Below, piece after piece: positions 26,724 through 36,680 of a stretch of 64,000 nt of DNA; the stretch's first letter is position 1; every line of letters begins with the position of its first letter. The notes under the pieces were generated by a model. It ran no database searches and was not told where the DNA came from. It saw only the letters and a list, made by a program, of their open reading frames with translations. The DNA comes from JACPUX01 sp964517465 (lineage in GTDB: Bacteria > Pseudomonadota > Gammaproteobacteria > Burkholderiales > Casimicrobiaceae). The translations under genes and the position numbers were made by a program. The stretch covers positions 46,163 to 110,162 of the forward strand of contig CAZFEK010000007.1 of the NCBI GenBank assembly GCA_964517465.1. Reading direction: 5' to 3'.

Positions 26724-27974
26724 ATGCGGCTTGAGGGCGAAAGTCGAGTCGCCGAGCCTTGTTTTCTCGGCCGACAGCCGATCCTGGACCGCAGGCAGCA
26801 GATCGTTGCCTATGAACTGCTGTTTCGGGGCAGCGCTTTCGGCCCGGCGCAGATCGAAAGCCACACTGAGGCGACCGCGACCGTCCTGCTGCGCGCGCTG
26901 TCTGACCTCGGGGTCGAGTCGGCGCTGGAAAACAAACGCGCCTTCGTCAACTTCGATGCCGGCCTGCTGCATTCGGAAGCGATCGAGCTCCTCGATCCCG
27001 AGCGTTTCGTCATCGAAGTGCTGGAGCATGTCCAGCCCACGCCCGAAGTCGTCGCGCGCTGCCGCGAGTTGCGGGGGGTCGGTTTCACCCTCGCGCTGGA
27101 CGATTACGTCGAGCACACCGAACGCTTCGAGGAAATGTTGAGCGTCGCGCACATCGTCAAAGTCGATCTGCTGCCGCTCGCCGACGCGGCGCTAGCGCAG
27201 CTCGTGGCCGCTTTGCGGCCTTATCCGGTCAAGTTGCTGGCCGAGAAAGTGGACAGTCGCGAGCGTTTCGAGCGTTGCCGCGAGCTGGGCTTCGAGTATT
27301 TCCAAGGTTACCATTTTGCGCGGCCCACCATCGTTTCCGGGCGCAAGCTGGATCAATCGGAAATGGCCCTCATCCGTCTCCTGGGTCTGCTGCTCGCCGA
27401 CGCCGACGGCTCCCAGATCGAGGGCCACTTGAAGCACGAGCCCGGTTTGGCGGTGGGGCTGCTGCGCCTGGCCAATTCTCCCGGCATCGGGTTGGGACGG
27501 CCGGTGGGCAGTCTGCGCGAGGCGATATTTGCCGTCGGTCTCAAACCCATGCAGCGCTGGGTGCAGCTCTTGATCTTTGCGCATGCCGGCGGCGACGCGG
27601 GTGCCGGCGCCCGGCTGCAATGGGCGGCGGCGCGAGCGCGATTCATCGAGTTGCTCGCGGGTTCGGCCGGGAGCGTATTGCCGGAGCAGGCGTTTCTGGC
27701 CGGAATTTTGTCATTCTTGCCCGACGCCCTGGGATTGCCTTTGGCCGAGGTTCTGCGGCTCATTCCAGTAGCTCCCGAAGTCGCCGCAGCCCTGCAAAAC
27801 CGCGAAGGCGCGCTTGGGCAAATGATGCGTCTGGCGATCCAGCTCGATCAGACCGAAGTCGTCGAAAACGCCCCGCGCTGGGATCTGCCCGCGGGGCTCG
27901 ATGCGCAGGAGATCAATCGGCTGCACGGGCAGGCGTTGGCATGGGCGGCCGAGGCAAGCAAAGCCCTGGCCTGA
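26724..27974 (+). CDS. EAL-HDOD (YuxH-type) signalling protein, catalytically degenerate EAL
   Basis: 416 residues. The N-terminal half is EAL-like (FLGRQPILDRRQQIVAYELL) with ELLFR in place of the catalytic EAL motif and without the DDFGTG and late Glu motifs (it has LALDDYVEHTERF), so c-di-GMP hydrolysis is unlikely. The C-terminal half is an HDOD domain (GLLRLANSPGIGLGRPVGSL, REAIFAVGLKPMQRWVQLLI). Family members are thought to act as adaptors in motility and biofilm signalling. It is the last gene of cluster I, 9 bases after the STAS gene. A possible hairpin (GGCCTG / CAGGCC) straddles its stop codon without a T-tract. Confidence 0.88.
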   Translation: MRLEGESRVAEPCFLGRQPILDRRQQIVAYELLFRGSAFGPAQIESHTEATATVLLRALSDLGVESALENKRAFVNFDAGLLHSEAIELLDPERFVIEVLEHVQPTPEVVARCRELRGVGFTLALDDYVEHTERFEEMLSVAHIVKVDLLPLADAALAQLVAALRPYPVKLLAEKVDSRERFERCRELGFEYFQGYHFARPTIVSGRKLDQSEMALIRLLGLLLADADGSQIEGHLKHEPGLAVGLLRLANSPGIGLGRPVGSLREAIFAVGLKPMQRWVQLLIFAHAGGDAGAGARLQWAAARARFIELLAGSAGSVLPEQAFLAGILSFLPDALGLPLAEVLRLIPVAPEVAAALQNREGALGQMMRLAIQLDQTEVVENAPRWDLPAGLDAQEINRLHGQALAWAAEASKALA

Positions 27975-28159
27975 TCCGGCAAAGCCCAGGCCAAGGAGGA
28001 GGGTCCGCCGATTGCCGCGCCGACCCTAAGCTTCCAGCGAAGAGGTCCGAGCCGGGGGGGGGAAGCGAGACTTTCCAACTGCGCCCAGCGGCCAACGGCG
28101 GTATCAAGATGCAGCGCTTGGCAGGCCAGGGCGCATTCGGCGCCCGCCCAGTCGCCCCG

Positions 28160-31100
28160 TCAGGATGCCATAGCGGAGGCTGGTCGCAGCGTCTGCAGCG
28201 CTTGTTCCAGCATTGGTGCCAGTTCCTGGGCCGCGGCCTCCACTCGTTCCAGAACCGCCGCGCCGTCTTGCAAGCGCGATTCACGAGCACTTTTTTCCAG
28301 CGCGCCCGCCATCGCCTGCAGGCGCAAAGCGCCGATGGTGCTGGCCATGCCTTTCAGAGCGTGTGCCGCGTTGGCCAGGGCCGGGGCATCTCCCTCAGTC
28401 ATGGCTCGGCGGCATAAATCCAGGGTGAGCGGGTAACGTTCGCGGAAGAGCTCGATGATTTTGAGCAGCATGGGCTGGTCGTTGTTGATGCGTGCCAGCG
28501 CCGTGTCGAGATCGAGCGCGCTGTTGGCCGTGCTGCGCGGCGGCCTCGCTGCGCCGGGCTTCTCGGCCAGTGCGGCGACACGATCGATTGCCGCGGCCAG
28601 GGTGTCGCGATCGACCGGTTTCACCAAGAATTCGTCGACTGCAATCTCCTTGCAGCGGGCGCGGTAGTCGCCGTCGGTGTGGGCGGTCATGGCGATGATG
28701 GGCTGATGTCCGCCGCGTTCGGCTTCCTTCTCGCGGATGTAGCGCGCCGCTTCGACGCCGCCCATGAGCGGAAGTTGCAGGTCCATGATCACTAGATCGT
28801 AGCGCGTGGTTTCCCATGCGACGATGGCGTCGGCGCCGGTGGCGACCGCGGTGGGGTAGTGTCCCAGGCTGCGCAAAAGGCTCGAGGCGACTTTCTGATT
28901 GATTTCGTCGTCCTCGACCAGAAGCACGGTGAGCCCGGTGCTGTGGCTCACTTTGGCCGGCTGCTCGCGCGTGTTGGTGGCGGGCAAAGCCATGGCTCTT
29001 TCCACCAAGGGATTGGGGCGGTAAAAGCGGGCCGTGAAATGAAAGGTGCTCCCGCGCCCGGGAGCCGACTCGGCCCAGATTTCGCCGCCCATCATTTCGG
29101 CGAGGCGCTTGCAGATCGCCAGTCCCAGCCCTACCCCTTGCTGACGCCCGTCCTCGGGGCGCGCCGGGTGTGAAAAAGCATTAAACAGGGTTTCTCGCTG
29201 CTGGCTGCTGAAACCGCTGCCGGTGTCCTTGACCACGAACTCGAGCATCACCCGCTCGGAGAGCTCGGCTCGCAGCAGCACCGAAAGTTCCACTTCGCCT
29301 TTGCCGGTGAACTTGATTGCGTTGTCGAGCAGATGATCGAGCACTTGCTCCAAGCGCTTGGCATCGCCGGTGAGCGTGTCGGGCACGTCGGGCGCCACCT
29401 TGAGCCGCAGCACCACGCCCTTGCGCGCGGCGGCGACGGCGTGGGCTTTGGAAGCCTGTTGCAAGGCCTGGCTCAAGGGGAACTCGCCCAGTTCGATGCC
29501 CATCTTGCCGGCTTCGATGCGCGAGAAATCGAGCACTTCGTTCAAAGTGCGCAGCAGGGTGCTGGAAGAGCTGCGGATGAGCTGCAGGTGTTCGCGGGAA
29601 GCATCGTCCAGTTTGCTTTCCAGCAAAAGATCGGTCATGCCCACGATGCCGTGCAAAGGCGTGCGGATCTCGTGGCTGATGTTGGCGAGAAAATCGGTCT
29701 TGACCCGATTCGCGCTCTCTGCGCTTTCTTTGGCGCGGCGCAGTTCCAATTCCGCGCGGTGGCGTTCGGTGACGTCATGCATGGTGCCTGCGGTGCCGAT
29801 CAGCGCACCCTCGGCGTCGCGCATCGGGCGCAGGCGCAGCTCCAGCCAGCGGTCGAAACCGTCTTTGCCGGCGGCCCGGATTTCGTGGCGGATCTCGGCG
29901 AGTTTGCCTTCGGTGAGCCCGCGCAAGAGATGGAACATTTCTGCGCGGTCGTCGGGATGCACGAAGTGATTCATCGGCCGGCCGATGCTTTCGTCCACCG
30001 GGTGTCCGGTGAGTTCGACCCAGGCGGCGTTGAGGTAAATGAAGTGGCCGGCCGCATCGGTGCGGAAGAGCACTTCGCTCACTTCGTCCAGCACTTCGCG
30101 GTGATGGGCTTCCGCGTCGCGCAGCGCAGCTTCGAGGCGCTTCTTGAGGGTGATGTCGAGGTTGTAGCCGACCATGCGCAGCGCGCTGCCGTCGGCCGCC
30201 CGCGCCACCACCTTGCCGTGGCTCTCGAGCCAAATCCATTGGCCGTCTTGCCGGCGCACGCGATGTTCGACGTGGTAAAAGGGTGATGCGCCATTCAGTG
30301 CGGCAATTGCATGAGCGTGAGCCGGACCCCGGTCTTCGGGATGGGCCAGTGTCTCTGCTTCCGCGGTGGTGAAGGTACTGGGCGAGGCGTCGCCGCCCAA
30401 CATCTTCTTCCATTGCCGCGTCAGGTAGATCCGGCTGGCGGGTACGTCCCAGTCGAAGTACGCGGCATTGAGGCCGTCGAGAACGAGGTCGCGCTGTTCT
30501 TCCATCTCCCGCAGCGAGTCGCGCAGGGCAATTTCGGAGTCGATTGCCTCGACGCTGCCGCAAAAGCCGGGGGCATCAGCGAGCGGCGACGCGCGAACGC
30601 GGTACCACCGCTTCTCGCCAGTCGGAGAACCGCGGCGGCAGCAGGCTTCGAAGGGTTTCCTTTCAGCGAGCGCGGCACGCCAAGGCTCGTCCATGGCGAC
30701 CAGGTCGCGGCGATCGACGCGCAGCCACCACCCATCGCTCAGCAGGTCTTCCGGCGGTGATCCGGTGGCGGCGACAAGGGCTGCATTCACCTGCGTCCAC
30801 GCACCGTTGGCGTCGGTGCGAAAGAGCATCGCCGGCGCTTCTTTCCAAGCGCTGGCGCTTTCCGTTCCGTCGCGCCACAAACGTTCCAGCAAGCGCGCCT
30901 GCTCCTGCTCGCGGGCCTGGGCCTGGTGAGACCAATTGCGCACCAGCACCACCAGCGTGGCCGTGACCGCGAGACCGAGACCCAGCAGGAGATAAGCCGA
31001 CAAGCGGTTTTCCCCCGCCGCGATGACCCCGCCCAGCGTGGCGGCAATACCCAAGGCGGGCACGATGGCGACCAGGCGCCGCTCGGTCGTGGCGCCTTCC

Positions 31101-31180
31101 TTGTGCTCCGGAGCCGGCGACTGGCCAAGGGTGGGGTGCTGGGGTGCGCTCGGCGTCAGCGGCATTTCGCTCAAGTTCAT
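28160..31180 (-). CDS. Membrane hybrid histidine kinase (TM-PASx3-HisKA-HATPase-receiver-HPt)
   Basis: About 1006 residues from the ATG at 31180; a TTG at 31234 would add 18 residues. Two membrane segments within ~40-90 (LVAIVPALGIAATLGGVIAA and LLLGLGLAVTATLVVLV) with almost no periplasmic loop. Three PAS domains (~110-230, ~235-360, ~365-480). HisKA VKTDFLANISHEIRTPLHGI (His near 501). HATPase_c with DNAIKFTGKG, DTGSGFSSQQRETLFNAF and GLGLAICKRLAEMMGGEIW. Receiver near 748-860 with LLVEDDEINQKVA, LVIMDLQLPLMGGVEA and EFLVKPVDRDTL. HPt near 930-1000 with NAAHALKGMASTIGALRL. The receiver has MGG where most have MDG. It is convergent with the EAL-HDOD gene. Confidence 0.9.
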   Translation of the reverse strand: MNLSEMPLTPSAPQHPTLGQSPAPEHKEGATTERRLVAIVPALGIAATLGGVIAAGENRLSAYLLLGLGLAVTATLVVLVRNWSHQAQAREQEQARLLERLWRDGTESASAWKEAPAMLFRTDANGAWTQVNAALVAATGSPPEDLLSDGWWLRVDRRDLVAMDEPWRAALAERKPFEACCRRGSPTGEKRWYRVRASPLADAPGFCGSVEAIDSEIALRDSLREMEEQRDLVLDGLNAAYFDWDVPASRIYLTRQWKKMLGGDASPSTFTTAEAETLAHPEDRGPAHAHAIAALNGASPFYHVEHRVRRQDGQWIWLESHGKVVARAADGSALRMVGYNLDITLKKRLEAALRDAEAHHREVLDEVSEVLFRTDAAGHFIYLNAAWVELTGHPVDESIGRPMNHFVHPDDRAEMFHLLRGLTEGKLAEIRHEIRAAGKDGFDRWLELRLRPMRDAEGALIGTAGTMHDVTERHRAELELRRAKESAESANRVKTDFLANISHEIRTPLHGIVGMTDLLLESKLDDASREHLQLIRSSSSTLLRTLNEVLDFSRIEAGKMGIELGEFPLSQALQQASKAHAVAAARKGVVLRLKVAPDVPDTLTGDAKRLEQVLDHLLDNAIKFTGKGEVELSVLLRAELSERVMLEFVVKDTGSGFSSQQRETLFNAFSHPARPEDGRQQGVGLGLAICKRLAEMMGGEIWAESAPGRGSTFHFTARFYRPNPLVERAMALPATNTREQPAKVSHSTGLTVLLVEDDEINQKVASSLLRSLGHYPTAVATGADAIVAWETTRYDLVIMDLQLPLMGGVEAARYIREKEAERGGHQPIIAMTAHTDGDYRARCKEIAVDEFLVKPVDRDTLAAAIDRVAALAEKPGAARPPRSTANSALDLDTALARINNDQPMLLKIIELFRERYPLTLDLCRRAMTEGDAPALANAAHALKGMASTIGALRLQAMAGALEKSARESRLQDGAAVLERVEAAAQELAPMLEQALQTLRPASAMAS

Positions 31181-31252
31181 TTTGGCGGGGCGCTCCAGTG
31201 CAGCTTCTGTCGGGTGGGGTTTTGGCTCGGGCAAATTTCACGCTCACTGCCG

Positions 31253-31279
31253 GTTACGGCCGCTGCCTTATTTCCTTTA
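31253..31279 (-). promoter_or_regulatory. Sigma-28 (FliA)-like promoter of the membrane hybrid kinase
   Basis: On the minus strand CTAAA (TAAA at 31279-31276), 15 bases, GCCGTAAC (31260-31253). It lies 73 bases before the ATG at 31180. It is back-to-back with the plus-strand site at 31457-31484. Confidence 0.6.
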
Positions 31280-31456
31280 GCTGTTTTTTGTGCCGTTCCT
31301 GATTTGCTTGCTGCAGTGCAAAGCGCCGGCCCAAGGCGAGGGTTTGCCGGCGCGGCGTCGCCGCGGCGCAATCGTCGTCGCGCCCGCGGTCGAGCGTTCC
31401 CCCTGGGCTGGTGCCCAAGCTTGGCCGAGGCCCCGGCACATCCTCTTGCGCTGCCC

Positions 31457-31484
31457 TCAAGTCGGAGTGGTTTTTGGCCGATAA
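31457..31484 (+). promoter_or_regulatory. Sigma-28 (FliA)-like promoter of the MCP with C-terminal sensor
   Basis: CTCAA (TCAA at 31457-31460), 16 bases, then a perfect GCCGATAA (31477-31484), 65 bases before the ATG at 31550. Confidence 0.62.
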
Positions 31485-31549
31485 CCCGCCTACGCCGCGT
31501 GCCGATACGAGGGGTCACGGTTGCGGCGGACAACACCCTGGAGTTCACG

Positions 31550-33382
31550 ATGATCGCCACACCTGCCGCCCAATTCCAAGCCAACTCCGACTATTCTCAA
31601 CTCTCCGGTATGACCTTGCCCGGCGGTAGCACGGGCGACCTCAAGTTAAAGCTCGCGGCGGTGTGGCTGATGGTTCTGCCGCTGCTCGTGCTGTTGGTCG
31701 TGCTGCAATTCCAGGCGACGAGCCTGCGCGAAGCGCTGGCCGCTCCAGGGGCCTCCGCGACGCTGCGGATGGAAGCGGATAGCCTCTTGGCCACTCTGAG
31801 CTGGGGCGGCTGGGGCGCGCTGGGTCTGCTCTTGGCAGGGCTTGCTGCGTGGACTTTTTGGGTCGCCCGGACGCTGCTTTCGCCGCTTGCCCAAATCAGC
31901 CGGGTATTTGCCGATCTGAGTCAAGGACGAGCCAATTTGGCACAGGAGCTGCCGCTGGCGGGCGGGGGCGAAGTGCGCAACTTGGCCGGCGGTTACAACG
32001 AGTTCGCCCGGAAACTGCGCGAGATTATCGGCAAAGTGCGCAACATGAGCGTATCCATTGCCATCGAATCGGCCAAGTCGGCCAAACAGGTCAAGGACAG
32101 CGCAGCGCTCGCCAAGGAGCAGGGTAATCTCGCGCAAGGGGTGTTGACCGCGAGCACCGAGGCGACCACCGCGATCGAAAACGTCAACCGCAACACCCAG
32201 GCGATCAATGCTTCCACGCGCGACAATCTCGACCGCGCCCGGGGTTCCCTGGCCGATATGCAGGCGATCAACCAAAAAGTGCAGGGCATCAGCGATCGGC
32301 TCTCGAATTTCAGCACCACGGTGGTCAGCTTGTCGAACAACTCCGAGAGCATCAAACAAATCGTTCAGCTCATCAAAGGCATTTCCGACCAAACCAATCT
32401 GCTCGCGCTCAACGCTGCCATCGAAGCAGCGCGAGCCGGCGAGGCCGGGCGGGGATTTGCCGTGGTGGCCGACGAAGTCAGGCATCTGGCAGAGAAAGTC
32501 AACACGGCCACCGATGAAATATCGCAAAAAATCACCGGCATGATCGACCTGGTGCACCAGACGACGCGCGAAACCGGCGAAATCAACGACAGCGCCATCC
32601 ACACCCGGGAAGTGATCGCCAAGTCGGCGCTGCAGTTCGAGAGTATGGTGCGCGATTTCGAGCATACCGGGGCGCAGCTCGACGAAATCACCTCCGCAGT
32701 GGCGCAGCTTACGGCAAGCAACATGCGCGTCTATGAAACGGTGCAAAAGACGCACGAACTATCGGGACGCGTTTCGAGCTTCCTCGAAGGCTCGACCCGA
32801 GCGAGTTCCGACCTCTCCCAAGCCACCGAACAGGCCCAGGAGCTGCTGGCTCAATTCGTGCTGGGCAAAGGGGCTTTCGACACCGTGGTGGCGCAAGTGG
32901 AAAAGGCGCGCGATGCCATGCAAACGACCATACAGGCGATGCAGGATCGGGGCGTGAACGTCTTCGACCGCAATTACCAGCCCATCGCCAACACCAAACC
33001 CCAGAAGTACCGCACCAATTTCGACGATTTGTTCGCTCGCGAATTGCAGTCGAGCTACGACACCCTGGCCGGAGAAATTCGCGGCGGCGCCTACGCGCTC
33101 TGCACCGACGAAAACGGTTATGCGCCGACCCACAACAGCAAGTTCTCGCAGCCAGTCACCGGGAATTATGAAAAAGACCTGCTGACAAGCCGCGACAAGC
33201 GCATCTTCAACGATTCCACGGGTTTGCGCAGTGCCAAGAACACCCATCCCTTCCTGTTGCAGACCTATTCGCGAGACACCGGCGAAATTCTCAACGATCT
33301 TTCCATGCCCATCTACCTGGGCGGCCGGCATTGGGGATGCCTGCGGGTAGGGTTCGATCCGCACACCCTGCTCGAGCGTTAG
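31550..33382 (+). CDS. Methyl-accepting chemotaxis protein with C-terminal sensor domain
   Basis: About 610 residues from the ATG at 31550; the open frame extends upstream across the promoter, so longer starts are unlikely. Two membrane segments (~35-60 and ~85-107) with a short ~25-residue loop. HAMP (~110-165). Signalling domain with IKGISDQTNLLALNAAIEAA and GRGFAVVADEVRHLAEKVN. Then, unusually, a C-terminal ~150-residue globular domain (from about 455: NVFDRNYQPIANTKPQKY, DENGYAPTHNSKFSQPVTGN, LLQTYSRDTGEILNDLSMPI, GGRHWGCLRVGF). It looks like a PAS/Cache-type sensor placed after the signalling tip. The ligand is unknown and the sensor would be cytoplasmic. Confidence 0.9.
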   Translation: MIATPAAQFQANSDYSQLSGMTLPGGSTGDLKLKLAAVWLMVLPLLVLLVVLQFQATSLREALAAPGASATLRMEADSLLATLSWGGWGALGLLLAGLAAWTFWVARTLLSPLAQISRVFADLSQGRANLAQELPLAGGGEVRNLAGGYNEFARKLREIIGKVRNMSVSIAIESAKSAKQVKDSAALAKEQGNLAQGVLTASTEATTAIENVNRNTQAINASTRDNLDRARGSLADMQAINQKVQGISDRLSNFSTTVVSLSNNSESIKQIVQLIKGISDQTNLLALNAAIEAARAGEAGRGFAVVADEVRHLAEKVNTATDEISQKITGMIDLVHQTTRETGEINDSAIHTREVIAKSALQFESMVRDFEHTGAQLDEITSAVAQLTASNMRVYETVQKTHELSGRVSSFLEGSTRASSDLSQATEQAQELLAQFVLGKGAFDTVVAQVEKARDAMQTTIQAMQDRGVNVFDRNYQPIANTKPQKYRTNFDDLFARELQSSYDTLAGEIRGGAYALCTDENGYAPTHNSKFSQPVTGNYEKDLLTSRDKRIFNDSTGLRSAKNTHPFLLQTYSRDTGEILNDLSMPIYLGGRHWGCLRVGFDPHTLLER

Positions 33383-33541
33383 TTCGAGGGGGCATCGTTT
33401 TCTTGGCCGTTTGCGCAACGCGCCGGCGGGTGCTGATGACCGCGGATCCCTCGTTCAGCAACCGCCGGGCTTGCTGGTACACTCTGATGCTGCGGCAGCT
33501 GCAGAGCTTGCTGCCGGCAAGGAAACAACGCCCCACGACCG

Positions 33542-36500
33542 ATGCCAGCCGAGAATAGCGCAGCGCAAGACCGGATGCCTCCTTCCGCCTGGCTGGCCCT
33601 TGCGCTGGCCGCGCTGGCGCTGGCGGCGTCGGTATTTCTGCCCTTGGGCGGGCCACTGCTCGCGATCGTCTCGGCTGCAGGCGGTGCGGCCTTGGCGTGG
33701 CTGGTCTATTGCGCCCTGTACCGGGATCGCAACACCCTTGCTTCTTCGGCCACCGTGGCGACGGATCCAGCACGCCAAGTTTCGGCCCGTCTGGCTGAAT
33801 ATGAGGCGCGGGTCGCGCAACTGGAAGCCGAGGAGCGCCGCCATCGCGAGCTGATCGAGCTGTCCTCCGACTACGCTTGGGAACAAGACGAACAGTTCCG
33901 CTTCACCTATTTCTCCGAGGGGGCGGCGCGGGGCGGGGTCATTCCCGTCATGGCCCTGGGAAAGACCCGCTTCCAGCTGGCCACCGAATTCATCAACTGC
34001 AGCGCCGAAGAACACCGCCGCACGCTGGAAGCGCATGCGCCTTTTCGCGACGTGATCTACATGCGCCTGCGGCCGGGCGGGAAGAAGTTCTATTTTTCCA
34101 CCAGCGGCAACCCGGTGTTTGACGCCGATGGCCGGTTCCTGGGCTACCGCGGGGTGGGGAAAACCATCACCCGCGAGGTTCTGGCGGAGATGGCGGCGCG
34201 ACAGAGCGAAGCCCGCTTCCGTTCGCTGGTGCGTACCGCCGCCGATTGGTATTGGGCGCAGGATAGCCAGTTGCGTTTCACCGAAATCGTCGTCGCCCGG
34301 GGCGAGGAAACTTTCGATACCCAGGCCTACCTCGGCCGCCAACGATGGGATCTCCCCTGGCTAGACGTGCCCGAAGAGACCTGGACCCGGCACAAAGCGC
34401 TGCTCGCGGAAAGAAAACCGTTTCAGGATTTGGTGCTGAGGCGGCAGCAAACCAACGGCCTGCGCTACATCAGCATCAGCGGCGAGCCTCTCTTCGACCC
34501 TCGGGGCGAGTTTATGGGTTACCACGGAACCGCGCGCGACGTGACCGACATCATCCGCCTCTCGGATGCGCTCGATCTCGCCGAGAGCCGCTATCGCGTG
34601 GTGGCGCAGGCGACGGTTAGTGCCATTTGGGACCACGATGAAGCCACTGGGCTGACGAGCTGGACTCAGGGCATCGATCAAATCTTCGGCTACGAGGTGG
34701 CGGGCCGGCATCTACCGACCGAGTGGTGGCTGGACCGGGTTCACCCCGAAGATCGGGGCCGGGTCATGGCCGGTTATGCGGCGGCGGTGTCGCAACATAG
34801 CCCGAAGATGGATGCCGAGTATCGCTTCGCCCGAGCCGACGGCAGCTACGCGCATGTGATCGATCGCGGGGTGATTCTGTACGACCGCGAAGGGAAAGTG
34901 CAGCGCCGAATTGGAGGCGTGATAGACCTGACCGCGCAGCGGCTGGCGGAAGCGGCGCTGCGCGAGAGCGAGGCCCGTTTCCGCGCGCTGGCCGAAGCGG
35001 CTCCGGTAATGGTGTGGATGAGCGACGCGCCCGGGCAGTTCAGTTACCTCAATGCGCAATTGCGCGAATTCTCGGGTTGGTCGAACGACCCGGAAGGGCT
35101 CAAATCCTGGTCTCAGCTCGTGCTTCCCGCCGACCGGCAGGTGCTCGAGCGCAGCATGGCCGAGGCGCTCACCACGGGGCAGCCCTTCCGGGTGGAAATC
35201 CGGGCGCGCAGAAGCGGCGGCGCGGTGCGCTGGCTGCTGCTTTCCGGCACGCCGCGCCAGGCCGAGGATGGCTCGGCGCTTGGCCTGGTGGGGTCGGGGG
35301 TGGACATCACCGAGAGACGCCACGCCGAAGGCCTGCTCAATCTGCAAAGCCGCACCTTCGAACGCGTGGCTACCGGCAGCGACCTCGATTTCACCTTGTA
35401 CTCTTTGGTGCAAGCGATCGAAAGCGAGATGGAGACGGGCTGGTGCGGACTCCTGCGCGTCGATGAAGAAGGCCGGCGCCTGCGCCTGGGTGCTGCTCCC
35501 AGCCTGCCGGTCGAGTTTCAGCGCCTGTGCGACGGAATCTCCATCCAGGAGGGCGAAGGCAGTTGCGGCACCGCGGCATTTCGTCGCGAGCCGGTCGTGG
35601 TCTCCGACATCGCCACCGATCCGCTTTGGGCGCCGTATCGCACCGTGGCGCTGCAAAACGGCCTGCTGGCCTCCACTTCGGTGCCGGTGCTCGGTCGGCA
35701 GGGCGAGGTGCTGGGAACGCTGGCAGTGTTTTATCCGCAGGCGATGCGGCCGCCGACCTGGGACGTGCAATTGCTCTCGGCCGGTTCAGCGCTTGCGGCG
35801 TTGGCTTTGGAGCGGGCGGCCGACCAGGCCGCGGTGAAGGCCTCGCAGGTTTCTTTGGAGGAGCGGGTCAAGGAGCGCACGGCGCAGCTCGAAGCCGCCA
35901 ACAAAGAATTGGAGGCTTTTTCTTATTCGGTATCGCACGACTTGCGCGCCCCGCTGCGCACCATCGACGGCTTTACCCAGATCGTCAGCCAGCGGTATCG
36001 CGAGAAATTGGATGCCGAGGCGCAAAGTTACTTCGACCGCGTGCGCGCCGGCTGCCGGAGAATGAGCGAACTGATCGACGATCTGCTGCGTCTGTCGATG
36101 GTCACGCGGGGCGGCGTGACGCGTCAGGACGTGGATCTGTCCGACTTGGCGCGGCAAGTGGTCGACAGCTTGCATCTGGCGCAAGCCCAGCGCCGGGTGG
36201 TCACCCAGATTTCGCCGGGCCTTTATGTGCGCGGCGACCCCAAGCTCTTGCGCGTGCTTCTGGAAAACCTCTTGGGCAATGCCTGGAAATTCACGGCCAA
36301 GAAGCCTTTGGCGGAAATCGGCTTTGGCGCCAGCGTCGAAGAGGGCAGGGTGGTCTACTGCGTGAGCGACAACGGGGCCGGCTTCGACATGCGTTATGCC
36401 GACCGCCTTTTTGCGCCATTCGAGCGCTTGCACCATCGGGACCAGTTCGAGGGCAGCGGCATCGGCCTTGCTACGGCGCAGCGGGTCGTGCGCATGCATG

Positions 36501-36565
36501 GCGGGAAGATTTGGGCCGAAAGTGCCCCAGAAAAAGGCACCAAGATGTTCTTTTCCCTGGATTGA
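33542..36565 (+). CDS. Large PASx4-GAF sensor histidine kinase, membrane-anchored
   Basis: 1007 residues. Two adjacent membrane segments near 14-60 (WLALALAALALAASVFLPLG, LLAIVSAAGGAALAWLVY), so no periplasmic sensor. Four PAS domains (~100-220, ~225-335, ~345-470, ~475-600). GAF (~610-732: IQEGEGSCGTAAFRREPVVV then SDIATDPLW). Coiled coil, HisKA with FSYSVSHDLRAPLRTIDGF (His near 799) and HATPase_c with LLGNAWKFTAKK, DNGAGFDMRYADRLFAPFER and GSGIGLATAQRVVRMHGG. The core is bacteriophytochrome-like and close to the kinase at 2353-3903. The single-domain receiver 115 bases downstream (36681-37115) is of the type such kinases phosphorylate. Confidence 0.9.
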   Translation: MPAENSAAQDRMPPSAWLALALAALALAASVFLPLGGPLLAIVSAAGGAALAWLVYCALYRDRNTLASSATVATDPARQVSARLAEYEARVAQLEAEERRHRELIELSSDYAWEQDEQFRFTYFSEGAARGGVIPVMALGKTRFQLATEFINCSAEEHRRTLEAHAPFRDVIYMRLRPGGKKFYFSTSGNPVFDADGRFLGYRGVGKTITREVLAEMAARQSEARFRSLVRTAADWYWAQDSQLRFTEIVVARGEETFDTQAYLGRQRWDLPWLDVPEETWTRHKALLAERKPFQDLVLRRQQTNGLRYISISGEPLFDPRGEFMGYHGTARDVTDIIRLSDALDLAESRYRVVAQATVSAIWDHDEATGLTSWTQGIDQIFGYEVAGRHLPTEWWLDRVHPEDRGRVMAGYAAAVSQHSPKMDAEYRFARADGSYAHVIDRGVILYDREGKVQRRIGGVIDLTAQRLAEAALRESEARFRALAEAAPVMVWMSDAPGQFSYLNAQLREFSGWSNDPEGLKSWSQLVLPADRQVLERSMAEALTTGQPFRVEIRARRSGGAVRWLLLSGTPRQAEDGSALGLVGSGVDITERRHAEGLLNLQSRTFERVATGSDLDFTLYSLVQAIESEMETGWCGLLRVDEEGRRLRLGAAPSLPVEFQRLCDGISIQEGEGSCGTAAFRREPVVVSDIATDPLWAPYRTVALQNGLLASTSVPVLGRQGEVLGTLAVFYPQAMRPPTWDVQLLSAGSALAALALERAADQAAVKASQVSLEERVKERTAQLEAANKELEAFSYSVSHDLRAPLRTIDGFTQIVSQRYREKLDAEAQSYFDRVRAGCRRMSELIDDLLRLSMVTRGGVTRQDVDLSDLARQVVDSLHLAQAQRRVVTQISPGLYVRGDPKLLRVLLENLLGNAWKFTAKKPLAEIGFGASVEEGRVVYCVSDNGAGFDMRYADRLFAPFERLHHRDQFEGSGIGLATAQRVVRMHGGKIWAESAPEKGTKMFFSLD

Positions 36566-36680
36566 GATCGGGCGAAAAGCGCGTCCAGCGGAAGGTGGCC
36601 ATGTAGGTGTTTGTCTGATTGTAAGCCGGCGGCCTTTGGGCTAGGCTGATGCTGAAGTAAACCGGGGTGGAAGGGGAGCA

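Noticed and set aside
27967..27998. Hairpin after the EAL-HDOD gene as a terminator
   Set aside because: The GGCCTG/CAGGCC stem is short and no T-tract follows, so I did not list it as a terminator.
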